Shown in pieces: positions 42,162-53,120 of a stretch of DNA of 64,000 nucleotides (within the stretch, counting starts at the first letter, position 1; each line of letters opens with the position of its first letter). Source of the DNA: Candidula unifasciata (taxonomy: Eukaryota; Mollusca; Gastropoda; Stylommatophora; Geomitridae); assembly GCA_905116865.2 (NCBI GenBank), contig CAJHNH020006645.1, forward strand, positions 62,001 to 126,000, read 5' to 3'. The notes below the pieces were generated by a model. That model was not told the DNA's origin, ran no database searches, and saw nothing but the letters and a program-made list of their open reading frames with translations. A program made the position numbers and the translations under genes.

Positions 42162-42412
42162 TGCCGCTGTCAGCAGACCTGTAATTAGGGGTATCTTCTT
42201 CTTCTTCGCGTTCACCAGCTGTACACTCTGGCGGAAAGTTCTGGTTGATCGTCCACTACTGAACTGCAGTCCTGCTCCAGAACCTGAGTGTTGCGTGTGC
42301 ATCAGTTTTACAGATCTCATCTTGAATACAATGGTTCCTTGCCTCTAGATGCACTCCGACTTATCCAATTATCGACTCTTGCCGCTGTCAGCAGACCTGT
42401 AATTAGGGGTAT
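42162..42412 (-). repeat. SINE-A copy with an unusually long (33-bp) flanking duplication
   Basis: The SINE (about 42,195-42,379, reversed) lies between exact 33-bp direct repeats at 42,162-42,194 and 42,380-42,412, which begin TGCCGCTGTCAGCAGACCTG. The length exceeds the usual 8-20 bp. The copy is truncated at its 5' end near 42,370. Confidence 0.85.
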
Positions 42413-42511
42413 AAATCTGCATGGATTTATTTATTTTTTACTCATCACCTTGGTTTTTAGGGTTAACAATAAGTATAAGAGAGTGAAAAGTTTTATTGCC
42501 TGTTCTCTCAC

Positions 42512-42708
42512 CTATGGATGTTAAAGCCATGTTTAGGTTGTCGATTTGTTCTTGAAAGACATCTATGTCTTTTTGCATCTCTTCAGCGACGGACTTGAGA
42601 TGTTGTAGCACTATATTTGCATTCTTTATGGTGTTTGCCGTCGCTTTGGTAGCCTCGTCTAATTGATCTGGAGTAACAGGCTCCTTTGGACTAGAGCTGC
42701 TTGTTTCC
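42512..42708 (-). CDS. Candidate exon encoding a coiled-coil segment
   Basis: The 197-nt open exon has acceptor CACCACAG and donor GTGAGA. It encodes ETSSSSPKEPVTPDQLDEAT, then ATANTIKNANIVLQHLKSVA and EEMQKDIDVFQEQIDNLNMA. The Leu/Ile spacing fits a parallel coiled coil. I do not recognise the protein. The splice phase links it to 41,374-41,421, making a real spliced gene plausible. Confidence 0.5.
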
Positions 42709-43261
42709 CTGTGGTGAAGGAGAGTCACAACAACAACAACAATAAAATATACCTATACGTATATTTATACTAACAGCTAACATTGAAACAATTTGCACAT
42801 GCTAAATTGTACAAATGCATGTATAACAGCTGCAGTGTTGACACTATAGCACACACACTATACATGGTTGGGTGACTATCTTACTAACCTCTATACACAT
42901 TATTTTATCAAGGCTCATTCACCCATTGTTTTGTTGTGCCATTTTATATCATACAGAGCTTGCAGTCTATTACTCCATTTCATTATATCCTCTGCAATCA
43001 TTCAATATCATAAATGGAATCCAGTCCGATTATTTCCCATGTTATTGACTGTTTAGCTATTCTCTGTTGGTTTCTTTTCAGGATGTGTTTTATATAGTGC
43101 CATGTTCTCTGTAATATAACTGTTGATACTAGTGGTCGTCACCCCTCAGAATCCAACCCATTTTATTTTCATCATTTTCTTCAGAAATTTATTTTAAAAT
43201 GCATTTAACTTTAAGTCCATGTCTCTGTTGATTGACCAACATTCACCAGCATATGTTAGAA

Positions 43262-44391
43262 CTAGGGCTGTACTAGATATTCGCTTCGTATTCGCTTTAG
43301 GGCTGAATAGTAGACTTAATAACTATTCGGTATTTGGCTAAATACTTGCGGTCGGACCGAATACAAATAGTGGTTACCTTACACCCGGTTTGCATACACT
43401 GCGATGAACTGAAATAACTCTCTCATTAACACAGTAGCTGCTGTTGCCTAAGTCTGTCATCGCAGTGAAAACTTTGACCCGGTTGCGTGGTACAGCAGCT
43501 GGCAATGTCTTTGCCTGCTGACTTGACTGAGGCATTACAGCAAAGTTTTTCAAACTGGATGCGTATGCCAGGGGTGCCGCGGCAAAAATCAAGAAAAGTC
43601 AGCTGTAAATTGTGACATTATTAAAGAAGGCATAAAAGTTAAAATTTAAATTGTCTTTCCTTACCACTGTCGAAAAGAGTTTTTTTTCTTCTTATTTTAC
43701 ATTCAAACTGCATAAAATGCCAGCCGCAGCGTGCTAAAAATTGTCTTTGTATTTATGTAGAGGTGCGACTGATCCTCCATCTGTATTCGTGAAGGTGCAG
43801 TGGATAAGAAAGGCTGTGATTACATTTTGGCTGAAATTTTAAACTGGAAAATGTGGTCTGTACAATAGTCACTGTTAGCCTCGTCAAGTAAGCACTTACA
43901 TTTAAAGGCAATGCGTTGTGAGTCCTGGACAGTGGGTAGGCAGGCCAAACAATTTCTTGAGGCCTCAGAGATGTGGTTTTACAGAACAATGTTTAAAATA
44001 CCATGGGCAGCCAAAAAAAGCAACCAAGAGGTTTTGAAAGTTGCGGGAGCCCGAAGACAACTAATCACAGACATCAGAAGGAGACATCATTTTTCAGCCA
44101 TGTTATGAGAAGAGGGAAAATGGAACATATGGTGACCACTGGAAAGATCATGGGATGGAGGAAGACAACGAGAGAAGATTCTTTACAGTTTTGTTGCATG
44201 GCATGGTGGTGTGTCAGCACACGAACTAATACATGCAGCAGGAGATCGCAGATTGTTGCGAGGCATATTTGCCCACAGCAGTTGGCAAGGCACCTGATGA
44301 TGATGATACACTATTCGTATGCAGCCAAATAGTTAGTCTCGCTATTTGTATTCGGCCGGATAGTGAAAATCACTATTCGGTACAGCCCTAG
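43262..44391. mobile_element. TIR element of the CTAGRGCTGTAC family with nested RTE fragment
   Basis: Ends CTAGGGCTGTAC and GTACAGCCCTAG form a perfect 12-bp inverted repeat with identical 6-bp flanks TTAGAA (43,256-43,261 and 44,392-44,397). It shares 'ATTCGG' terminal text with 7565-8035. The interior holds a plus-strand RTE C-terminus (about 43,910-44,310), which accounts for its larger size. Confidence 0.75.
43910..44310 (+). pseudogene. RTE-type RT C-terminal fragment nested in a TIR element
   Basis: Two plus-strand frames show CESWTVGRQAKQFLEASEMW, KIPWAAKKSNQEVLKVAGAR and FSHVMRRGKMEHMVTTGKIM. It ends ICPQQLARH at a (GATGAT)-type tail (44,293-44,306). Same subfamily as 23,940-24,200. 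Confidence 0.75.
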
Positions 44392-44831
44392 TTAGAATTA
44401 GAAATATCTTACTCCCTACAAGTTTCTGTAGCTAATAATTTGCTACAGATCCTCCTTTCTGATCCTGACTTGGGACCCACAATAGCGGAGAATATCAGGG
44501 CTCTGCCTCATTTAAAATCATTCTGCGGGGGAGGGCTCAGTCTGCTTAAGCCCCTAGGTCCTGGCACCTCTGTATCCTGGTTTGTCTCTTTGTAGATGTG
44601 AAGTTCCAGTGTAAGGTTAGGGAACCTGTCGATTTCTTTGCTTAAAAATGCTATGATTCTTTAGTGCTGCTTTTCAAAAAGTTTCTACCACAAATTAAAG
44701 TCGACCAGTTAGGAGATTATTTCTCTGTAGTGATTTTTTTTTTTAAATCACAATAGCACAGGCAGTGGCACAATAAAGTCTGTACCGAATGCGAAAACTT
44801 TCTGTTATCTCCCTCCTCCCCCCTTCCCCCA

Positions 44832-44832
44832 A

Positions 44833-44918
<86 letters not shown>
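44832..44918. repeat. (CT)n followed by (TA)n microsatellite
   Basis: CT to 44,858 and TA to 44,918. It abuts the left end of the inverted repeat that follows. Confidence 0.95.
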
Positions 44919-44919
<1 letters not shown>

Positions 44920-45089
44920 CAATTAGCTTACCCTATGATTACGGCAAGAGTAGCCAATGTGTGGAAATAAGTTTATGAATGTACTCAGTGCGTTGGAAGG
45001 GGATGGTAAGCTAAGCACCGGGTGTCATCACTGAGTGGGGAAGAGGGTGGGGGGAAGGGGGGGGGGTGACAAAATGGCAAAAACAAGTG

Positions 45090-45136
<47 letters not shown>

Positions 45137-45153
45137 TATATACTATATATACA

Positions 45154-45188
<35 letters not shown>

Positions 45189-45192
45189 CATA

Positions 45193-45253
<61 letters not shown>

Positions 45254-45717
45254 TATATATAAAAACACGTGTGCAAGCAGGACATGAATGATACAGGTAT
45301 TGAGGTGGACTCCTGGGAGCAAAATGCCATCAATGGTGTTGTGTGGAGGGCGCTCACCAAGAAGGGAATGAAAATAAATAAATAAAGAAATGATTGCAGA
45401 AAGGATGAGAGCTGAGCGTCTGAAAGGATACAGACTAAACACAAATGTTAACAACGGTCCTGAGATCCCATGCTACAATTGTGGAAGACTCAGGCAGGTC
45501 TTGCTAGTCACACTTGCTATTATCATGGGCTGTGATATATAGAATATATATATAGATTAGCACCTTTCTGTCTTTCCAGACGACAGTGTTATATGAGGCG
45601 GCATGGGACTCATAGCCCACACAACACCATTGATGGCATTTTGCTCCCAGGAGTCCACCTCAATACCTGTATCATTCATGTCCTGCTTGCACAAGTGTTT
45701 TTATATATATATATATA

Positions 45718-45765
<48 letters not shown>

Positions 45766-45946
45766 TATATATATATATAACACTTGTTTTTGCCATTTTG
45801 TCACACCCCCTTCCCCCACCCTCTTCCCCACTCAGTGATGACACCCGGTGCGGAGCTTACCATCCCCTTCCAATGCACTGAGTACATTCATAAACTTATT
45901 TCCACAAATTGGCTACTCTTGCCGTAATCATAGGGTAAGCTAATTG
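44920..45946. repeat. 1-kb inverted repeat (foldback) with TA-rich arms
   Basis: The left arm 44,920-45,346 and right arm 45,617-45,946 match outside-in: CAATTAGCTTACCCTATGAT at the outer edge, the ACACCCGGTG block, a (TA)n block and the inner GTGTTGTGTGG. Arm length differs mainly in TA content. The 270-bp centre carries a plus-strand RTE tail (PCYNCGRLRQVLL). Confidence 0.85.
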
Positions 45947-46019
45947 GTTGCGAAGATATTTAACCTAATTGTGCATTGACTCCGAAAAACAGTATATGTT
46001 AAAGGGGAAGAAGAGAAGC

Positions 46020-46195
46020 GGCAGAAAAAGAACACGTTAGATACAGAAATTGATTGACTGGACAGGCCTTAGGCATGCAACCACGAAGTCCATCGCATAT
46101 GACCGCCAATGCTATAGAGAGCTGATCAGACAGTCAATAGAAACTGGTGACCCAACGACAAGTAGTGTAACGGGGTGATAATGATGATGATAAGT
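46020..46195 (+). pseudogene. RTE-type 3' end with (GATGAT)n tail
   Basis: Degraded translation ends with a TGDPTTSSVTG-like frame before 'TGATAATGATGATGATAAG', the usual tail form of these elements. Confidence 0.5.
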
Positions 46196-46555
46196 ATGCC
46201 TTGACTAAGAATGCTAAAGAATGAAGTAGGGGTGGGGTTGGAGGAGAAGGAGCAGGAAGAGAAGAAAAAGAATGAGGGAAGTAAAGACTTAAGAGACGAT
46301 CAGCTGTGTCAGAAATTGACAGAAAGTAAACAAGACATAATTCTGTCAAAATACGTAACTTCTAATGCCATATGACATGGACTAGTAGTCTGTAAGAAGA
46401 AAGAAAACTGTCGCGAGTAAAAAAGTTACAATTGTATTAACTATATTTTAGGGTTAACTCACATTATTGGTAAGTAGCTTTAATCAATTTGTATGTGGTT
46501 TTTCATTAACTGAAAATCAGAATGCGCGACAACGCGTGGTTGTCAATTGCGTCCA

Positions 46556-48305
46556 GGGGTTCTCAAATTTTTACTTCACTTATCCAGGTTTTTGTAAAAT
46601 CACTTTCCGTTGCCGGGCCCCTTAAGCCTACCCTACAAGTTAGTGGCGTTTGTTCAGATTTAACGCCTCCGAGAGGAAGAAGGGTGTGTAGATAGTAAAA
46701 TATTTGTAAAGAGATAGCAAACAGTTTTACAATGTCCATGCACAAATATTCTATTTTGAAAATGTTGAAGCTCACTATTCTCAATTATTACCAGTACATT
46801 TGATGTTAGCAGCAGTCAGAATAGATGGAGAGACATCAGACTGGTTTGGCATCAAGCAAGGAGTCCGTCAGGGATGTGTGCTGTCACCGTATTTGTTCAA
46901 CCTGTACGCCGAAAATATAATGAGAAATGTAAGAGATGATATAAACAAGGAACAATATGATGCTCTAAACATCGGTGGTCATGAAATACCAGAAATTCGT
47001 TATGCTGATGATACAGTATTACTATCAACATCACAAAATGGTTTAGAAAACTTATTAACCTCACTGCAAAGAAATAGTGAAAATCATAACTTATTTCTTA
47101 ACATAGCAAAAACAAAGATAATGCATACAAACAAAACTGCCATGGAGAAGGAAATATATGTTAATAAGGAAAGATTGGAAGTGGTGGAAAATTTCGAATA
47201 TCTTGGGTCACTGGTTACCAACAATGGTGACACAATGAAAGAAATTAAACGGCGACTATCAATTGCTCTTCAAAGACTAAAACAACTGAATACATTATGG
47301 AATTGTACAGATAGAATTACAAAGGTCAGATTTTTAAGAGCATGCATCTTTCCCATTGCAACATACGCCTGTGAGACCTGGACACTTACTAAACAAGCGG
47401 AACAGCGCATAAATGCATTTGAATATAAATGTTACAGACAGGTTCTAAGAATATCTTGGGTAAAGAAAAGAACAAATGCATCCATACTTCAAGAGCTGAA
47501 TATTGAAGAGGGTTGGCTAGTAAAGACAATAAAACAAAGAAAATTGAAATATTTTGGTCACTTGAAACGTCATGGAAGTCTAGAGAGAACAATAATGGAG
47601 GGGTATATGCCTGGGAAGAGAGGAAGGCCAAGGAGAAGATGGGTGCAGAATGTGGCAGATGATCTCCAGATGGGTGTATCAGACGCAGGACATCTTGCTC
47701 ATGATAGGAAGGTTTTCCGGAGGGTTGTTATGGCAGCGAGGTTCCGCGAGGAACATGCTACTGAATGAATGAATGAATGACATTTGATGTCCAATCTTAG
47801 CCATACATAAAAGTTCTTCCAATGCAAATCATTTGCATGAAAACACATTATGCATTGTGGTGAGAGCAACAATCTGGTCCATATAGTAACAAAAACTTTG
47901 GAAGGGCCACTTGTGGTTGTAAATTTATTTAGCAATTTTCCTATTTTAAGTCAAATTGATAGTATTTGCAGGTTCTGTCTGGCTCTGCATTTAATTTGCT
48001 TCTGTATTTTGCTTTGGTGGCTGTTTTATCAGTGTCTGTGCTTCGTAATTCTGAGCTGCAGGGATCGACAACATTAAAGACACTCTACGCCTTCACGGCA
48101 TGCCAATAGCCAGTGGCAGCCAAAGTGCACTGGATTGCAAATTATTCCTCCCCACGCCGCTTAAAGATAGAAGTGGTTTACTATTACGAGGATGATGATG
48201 AATCTTCTATTTTATTTATTTCCATAAAGCTGGCACGGAACCCTCGGAAACTGTTCGCAGATCTCTAACGGTCCTTCAGAGAAACGTTTGAGAATCTCTG
48301 GTAGG
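46556..48305. mobile_element. Possible hAT-like element split by the RTE insertion
   Basis: CAGGGGTTCTCAAA at about 46,555-46,568 and TTTGAGAATCTCTG at about 48,288-48,301 resemble inverted hAT termini (CAGNGGTTCTCAAA). Removing the 973-bp RTE insert leaves a 0.76-kb element. No target duplication seen. Confidence 0.45.
46807..47779 (+). mobile_element. Young 5'-truncated RTE-type retrotransposon, open RT frame
   Basis: Bounded by the 11-bp duplication ACATTTGATGT (46,796-46,806; 47,780-47,790). One frame stays open for about 320 codons: IKQGVRQGCVLSPYLFNLYA (RT motif B), IPEIRYADDTVLLSTS (catalytic motif C), YLGSLVTNNGDTMKEIKRRL (thumb), ATYACETWTLTK, then LKYFGHLKRHGSLERTIMEG and [18 protein letters not shown]. 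It ends HATE-stop and a (TGAA)n tail. Endonuclease and RT motifs before B are missing through truncation. The apparent ORF start lies in the duplicated flank, so it is not a true start codon. Confidence 0.93.
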
Positions 48306-48998
48306 AGAGGTCCGCATTAGCCAATCATAAAAGTTGTAACTAGTTTCAAGTCTCAAAACTAAGAAAAACACGGGAAACTCATGTGCTGGAAAAACCGTTA
48401 CCAGACGTCCCCCCCCCCCCCACCCCCTCCCCTTTTTTCTTTCATACTTTCAATAAGACATCTGATGTGTTAAAGTTCACTCAACAAATAATAACGTTAC
48501 CAAGCTTTAGTACAGAGTGTGAGCGCAGGAGTTCGCAGTGGAGGGGGAGGGTTAGATGGCTCCGTTCCCTTGGAATTTCCTAGGGTGCATGGCTTAAGAG
48601 TCTTAAGCCTTGTTTAAGAGTTCAAAAATAATATGATTTATTGTTATGACCAGTAACATATAATCGATGGCAAAATATATAACAATAATAATTAAAATAA
48701 TGTAGCCATAAGCAAATAACTCCAAGAAAGAGACGGTGTGCACATAATTAGAGGAAACAGCCCGTTTGCAAATTGAATAGAGGCTGGAGCCCATAACCCT
48801 AAGAATTATTGGAGGGCTCTGTTCCCCCTTTACTAATAACTGAGAAGGGGCGCTTAAGGTGGCCGAGCGCCACTTCCCCCATCCCTCCCCTTTCTCCCTT
48901 CTGCTCCAGCGTCTGAGGTTGAGGAAAGTTAGTGACCGGTGTTCTGCTTAACTTCCTTCACCGCTTTGGTTTTCAAGGGAAGTATTAGGCTCTGTTTC
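48306..48998. other. Spacer, no gene seen
   Basis: A C-run at 48,409-48,421. The rest is unremarkable. Confidence 0.4.
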
Positions 48999-49145
48999 CT
49001 ACTTTTCTGACCGCCTCGACTTTAGACACATCATGGTGTTGTAGAGTTTCTCTGATGTTATCTTTCCATGTATTCTTGGTCTACCTCGTGATATTCGTAC
49101 ATCTCCTCTTTTGGTATATGCTTTGTTGTATGAATGGCATCACAA
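48999..49145 (-). pseudogene. RTE-type RT C-terminal trace
   Basis: The minus strand gives GDVRISRGRPRIHGKITSEK and LYNTMM, a degraded GRPRxxW-type tail like that at 2030-2290. Confidence 0.45.
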
Positions 49146-49919
49146 GGCTAGCTCTCTAAAAACAACATTTGATTTGCTGTCTTTGTGATTTACGAGTAGA
49201 ATAGTTTGTGTATCGACTTTTTCATTTGTAACCTCATCCCTGGTGAGATCGCTTCTGGTCACTCATGCAGCCCCTGTCCAACATCTAATTTCCATGGCTA
49301 ATAATATTCTTTTATGGTCTGTTGTCTGGCCCTGAAAGCTAGGATGGGGATGAATATGCTTTATATGAGATGTTTCTTTGTGCTGACTGGGATTGTCTTA
49401 TGTTGCGATGTTACATTACCAATATAACGATTTTGGTTTCAATCCCCAGAAGTAATGAGGGGTTGGTTCAGTTTAAGGCTTCGTGCGATTTTCACATCTA
49501 CATAACTCCTAACAAAGAAAGCGTTCACGGGTGTCTGTATGCGGGATGAACAAAACTGCTTGGCCATCGTATAGACGAACCATCAAATCAGGGCCAATTT
49601 TCTTGTCCCCATTGTTATTTAGCAAAACCATACAGGTATATCTGGATGTCAGTTATCGCAAACTTGTAAATTCATTTCTCCTCAAAGCCGAGACACCGGG
49701 TGTGGGCGTGGGGGGGGGGGGGGGGAAGAGAATAGAGATAGTGAAAAAAAAAACGGGCAGTGGGTGGGGGGGGGGGGGGTTGAGGAAGGGTTGAGGAAAT
49801 AGGTGGTGAGTGGCATCCTCAGTGGCAAAGATCTCTCTCAGCTGGGGCATTAAAAGATTGATAGTAACAGGATGAGACCTGGAACAATGAAGATCTTGTC
49901 GCCCTTGATTGCGTTTTCT
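49146..49919. other. Spacer with two G-runs
   Basis: G-runs at 49,710-49,726 and 49,766-49,779 within G-rich flanks. No gene. Confidence 0.4.
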
Positions 49920-50215
49920 TCTTCGTAACTTTCTTCTTATAGTCCACCGGCTATAAACTCCGGTGAAAGGTTATGATTGTTCGTCCACTCGTAGACTTTG
50001 GTCTTGACCCTGAACGTGATTCTTGCATGCACTTCCGCTTTACAGATCTAACTTTTTTGTATGCAGGCTGTCAGGTTTTTGCTTCTCATAAAATGAACCC
50101 TGGCTTTCAAGCAAACACGCCTACTTAGTCGCCACCTACGACATGCTTGTTACAGAATCAGTTGATTGATTCTTTATTCTCCAGAATGGAGCCACGGAAT
50201 CCATACGGGCGGAAA
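49920..50215 (-). repeat. SINE-A copy
   Basis: Reversed: 'TTCTTCTTATAGTCCACCGG', 'GATTGTTCGTCCACTCGTAG', 'CACTTCCGCTTTACAGATCT' and 'CCAGAATGGAGCCACGGAAT'. Confidence 0.75.
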
Positions 50216-50344
50216 TCGCTTTAAAACATTATTTTCTTGCTTATTTATTACCCACAGAAATCTACATATGATTTCTATAGGTCGGGACTCGAGTTACGCT
50301 ACTTGGAGTCCGAATTGAATCGCCTAGGAAGGTAGGAAGGTAGG

Positions 50345-50545
50345 TGTAAACCACCAGGACATCACACAAGCGATAAACACCCGGTGACACAAAGTGCCAC
50401 CTTGCGGATGAGGATCACTCGTGGAGAGGTTCCAGAAACCCCTTCAGCCGTTAGGCGATATCTATGCCCCGGCTATGTTCAGGACCCCCGGCAGAAGACA
50501 GGGTGGGGCTTCAAAAAACAAAAAATTGCATGCCACATGGGAACG
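50345..50545. repeat. Unassigned 200-bp repeat, also at 61,905-62,105
   Basis: Both copies share 'AGGACATCACACAAGCGATA', 'GGATGAGGATCAC' and 'CAGGGTGGGGCTTCAAAA'. No tRNA-like boxes or terminal repeats are evident. Confidence 0.65.
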
Positions 50546-51090
50546 ACAAGGGTTAAAATCGCGTAATTAACCATCTGCGACTCACTTTGGGGATTTTGTC
50601 CAGCGACTGGCAGCTCTTCTTGCCACTACATTTGACTTCTTTTGCTTTTATGTATAGAGACCTAATGTTTAGCACCGACATTTACGACTTTGTACTTTCG
50701 CCATTTTTGATTGATCCATGTGCATTGTCTCCGCCCCCCCCCCCAACCCCCGCCCGCCCCTTCCCCCGAAAGATGAAATTACTTGACTCGAGTCTCGACT
50801 TAAAAGTATTATTGTTGACTTGCGATTTGACTTGGGGCTTTGTACCAATGACTTAGACTGAAGTTGACTTAAAGAGTGGCTTCTTACATAGTCCACTCTC
50901 TGCTAGTTTGTCAAATCAGTTTGCGTTTTGAATCTGTTCTTTGACTCATTTGGATTTTCTCTTACTTTTTATTTAATTATTTATTTATTGCATGTTTTCC
51001 AGAAACCGATTTTTTTTTTTTTTTTTGTGTGACAGCTAATTTTTTTCTTAAATTTTGTATTTGTTGTTTATGACAACACAGCAGTGTAAA

Positions 51091-51172
<82 letters not shown>

Positions 51173-51400
51173 TTATGTATATATATATATGAAAGTACAT
51201 TTGAATAATTTGAATCCAGATATTTGTATGACGCCCAGTTGTTTTGTGTTTCGTTTTTTTTTTAAAAAAAATACTATTGTGCGTTGCAAATGGCGGCCGA
51301 GTTGAACTGTCTTGATTGATCTACGTTCTTTATGCACACGACCAGTTCCTGACTGAGTATTTGGATATGTAAAGACCTGAATCTGAGACATAATTTCTTA
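50546..51400. other. Spacer with (CT)n tract
   Basis: (CT)n at about 51,092-51,171, a C-run at 50,735-50,744 and a T-run at 51,010-51,026. No gene recognised. Confidence 0.5.
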
Positions 51401-51520
51401 CTGACGCGGGTAACCGACGTTCGATTCCTCGCTTGGTGATATAATTTTTTGTTTGCCCTTAACTAGGCTGCTGGCACGTTTTGTTGTGGTTTATGGCTAG
51501 GCTGCGATATCTACGCCTTT
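51400..51520 (+). repeat. tRNA-like 3' half of an unassigned SINE
   Basis: The phrase GACGTTCGATTCCTCG (B-box like) then 'GGCACGTTTTGTTGTGGTTT' and 'GGCTGCGATATCTACGCC' recurs at 51,997-52,110 and in diverged form at 55-120. This suggests another tRNA-derived family. Confidence 0.45.
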
Positions 51521-51687
51521 TTTCCTCCGCTCCGTTTTGGGGTTTACAGCTAGCCTGCGATAGCTGCGACGTAATGCTCAATGGTCATGTCACGGGTAAT
51601 CTTCGTTCACCCCTGAGAGGGCTGTTGGCACGTTGGGCTATCCTTCGAATAACGGTCGCCTATTATGGCGGCCAAAAACACACCATG

Positions 51688-51996
51688 ACAGGGCCTCAGT
51701 CACATGTAAATTGCGGACTTCCGGCGACTTAAATTGCAAATGACTGGGACTCACGAGCAGCAGCTCCCGCATCTCCTGCAGCTTTGATCGTGAGTCCCAG
51801 TCATCTAGTTTAGCCCCGCGCCACGCGTAGCGGCGCGGGAGATTCTCTCGGCTGTGGCGGTATAGTCGCCGGAAGTCTGCACTTTAAATCGCAGGAAGTC
51901 CGCAATTTACATGTGACTGAGGCCCTGTCAGGATACTCTCGGCGGTGGCGGTATAGTCGCCGGAAGTCCGCAATTTACATGTGACTGAGGCCCTGT
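51688..51996. mobile_element. MITE with 42-bp perfect TIRs and an internal hairpin
   Basis: The left end ACAGGGCCTCAGTCACATGT (continuing to GGCGACT) is exactly inverted at the right end (51,955-51,996). A third, partial inverted copy lies at about 51,895-51,930, so the right end is tandemly duplicated. The inner sequence TGACTGGGACTCACGA pairs with TCGTGAGTCCCAGTCA. It has no coding capacity. It splits or adjoins the SINE of 51,997-52,110. Confidence 0.85.
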
Positions 51997-52110
51997 TTTT
52001 AGCCCGGTGTTCGATTCCCCGCTGTGTGCTAGTTTTTGTTTTTCCCTTAGAAGGGCGGTTGACACGTTGTGTTGTGGTTTTACAGCTAGACTGCCATATC
52101 TGCGCCTTTC
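51997..52110 (+). repeat. Unassigned tRNA-like SINE tail
   Basis: AGCCCGGTGTTCGATTCCCC, 'AAGGGCGGTTGACACGTTGT' and 'GACTGCCATATCTGCGCC' match 51,400-51,520. Confidence 0.45.
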
Positions 52111-53030
52111 GACCAAAGACATCCGATTCCAGTAAAGTCCCAATTAGCCTCCCCGCAACGCTTCACTCGATTAAAAACTATTCGGTGATGACAGAAACTG
52201 TTAACTAAGATGGCTTTCAGTCCAGTTTGGTTTGGGGGGACACGGATGCCAAGGTCTATTTAAAATCGTCCTTTCTGAGAGGGGGAGATGACGGGTGAGG
52301 TTTTTTCCCATCCTTCGGAGATGATGATATGATTGGTGGGGGGGGGGGGGGGGGGGGGGAGCGTATGGAGTATTGATGCCAGACACTGTTAACTGAGAGA
52401 GTTTAAAACATTATTTTAAAGTTCTGATTTCTTAACTATTTCTATTTTTATAATTTCTCCAGGTGAGGATTTTTCAATCCTTCGGAGGGAGATTTATGAT
52501 TTGGGATTGGGGGGGGGGGGGATTATGACAGACACTGTTAGCTGAGAGAGCTTAAAACTTTAAAGCTCAAATCTCTTTAATATTTATATTTTAATACCGC
52601 TTCCTAGGCTATTCTCATTGAGGGGGGGGGGGGCAGTTTTTTGGTTTTTTAGAAGTATAGTAGTCAGCTTTACCTTCAGCTGTTTACGCATAAAAGATGC
52701 TTGAGCCTGCAATGAACAATTTTTTTACTCTACCAATGCACTTTAATCGACCACTAACATAAACATTCACTTATATGTTGCATGTTCTAGAGTCCACATA
52801 TCAGACTATTTCTGTATCTGTGCAATGACTGATATTAACCATATTAGACAGTGCACTTTCTATTTTCTTTCTTTTCAAGTTCACCATTCACAGCAACGCG
52901 TGGCCGGGTACAGCTAGTATAAATATATATATACCTTAATCTCTCTCTACATTTTGAAATCCCCCCCCCCCTCCCCACTCCACTAAATCTCTCTCAATTT
53001 CTTTTTCACTCTCTCCCTTTTTCTATCTTT
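52111..53030. other. Spacer with tandem duplication and G-runs
   Basis: G-runs at about 52,338-52,359, 52,509-52,520 and 52,622-52,632. 'ACAGACACTGTTARCTGAGAGAG' recurs near 52,380 and 52,528, marking an old local duplication. Confidence 0.5.
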
Positions 53031-53031
53031 C

Positions 53032-53120
53032 AAGTTGAGTTTAATCAAGAACACAATAAGAAAACTCGTGACATTCCTATAAGCGTTCAGTTCCCATCTT
53101 CAGCAGCAAGCGCAAAGTTC
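53032..53120 (-). repeat. I/Nimb-like 3' end trace
   Basis: 'CCTATAAGCGTTCAGTTCCC ATCTTCAGCAGCAAGC' parallels 1370-1405 and 33,370-33,405. Confidence 0.5.

Noticed and set aside
45035..45287. Tyr/Ile repeat open frames
   Set aside because: Translation of the (TA)n microsatellite.
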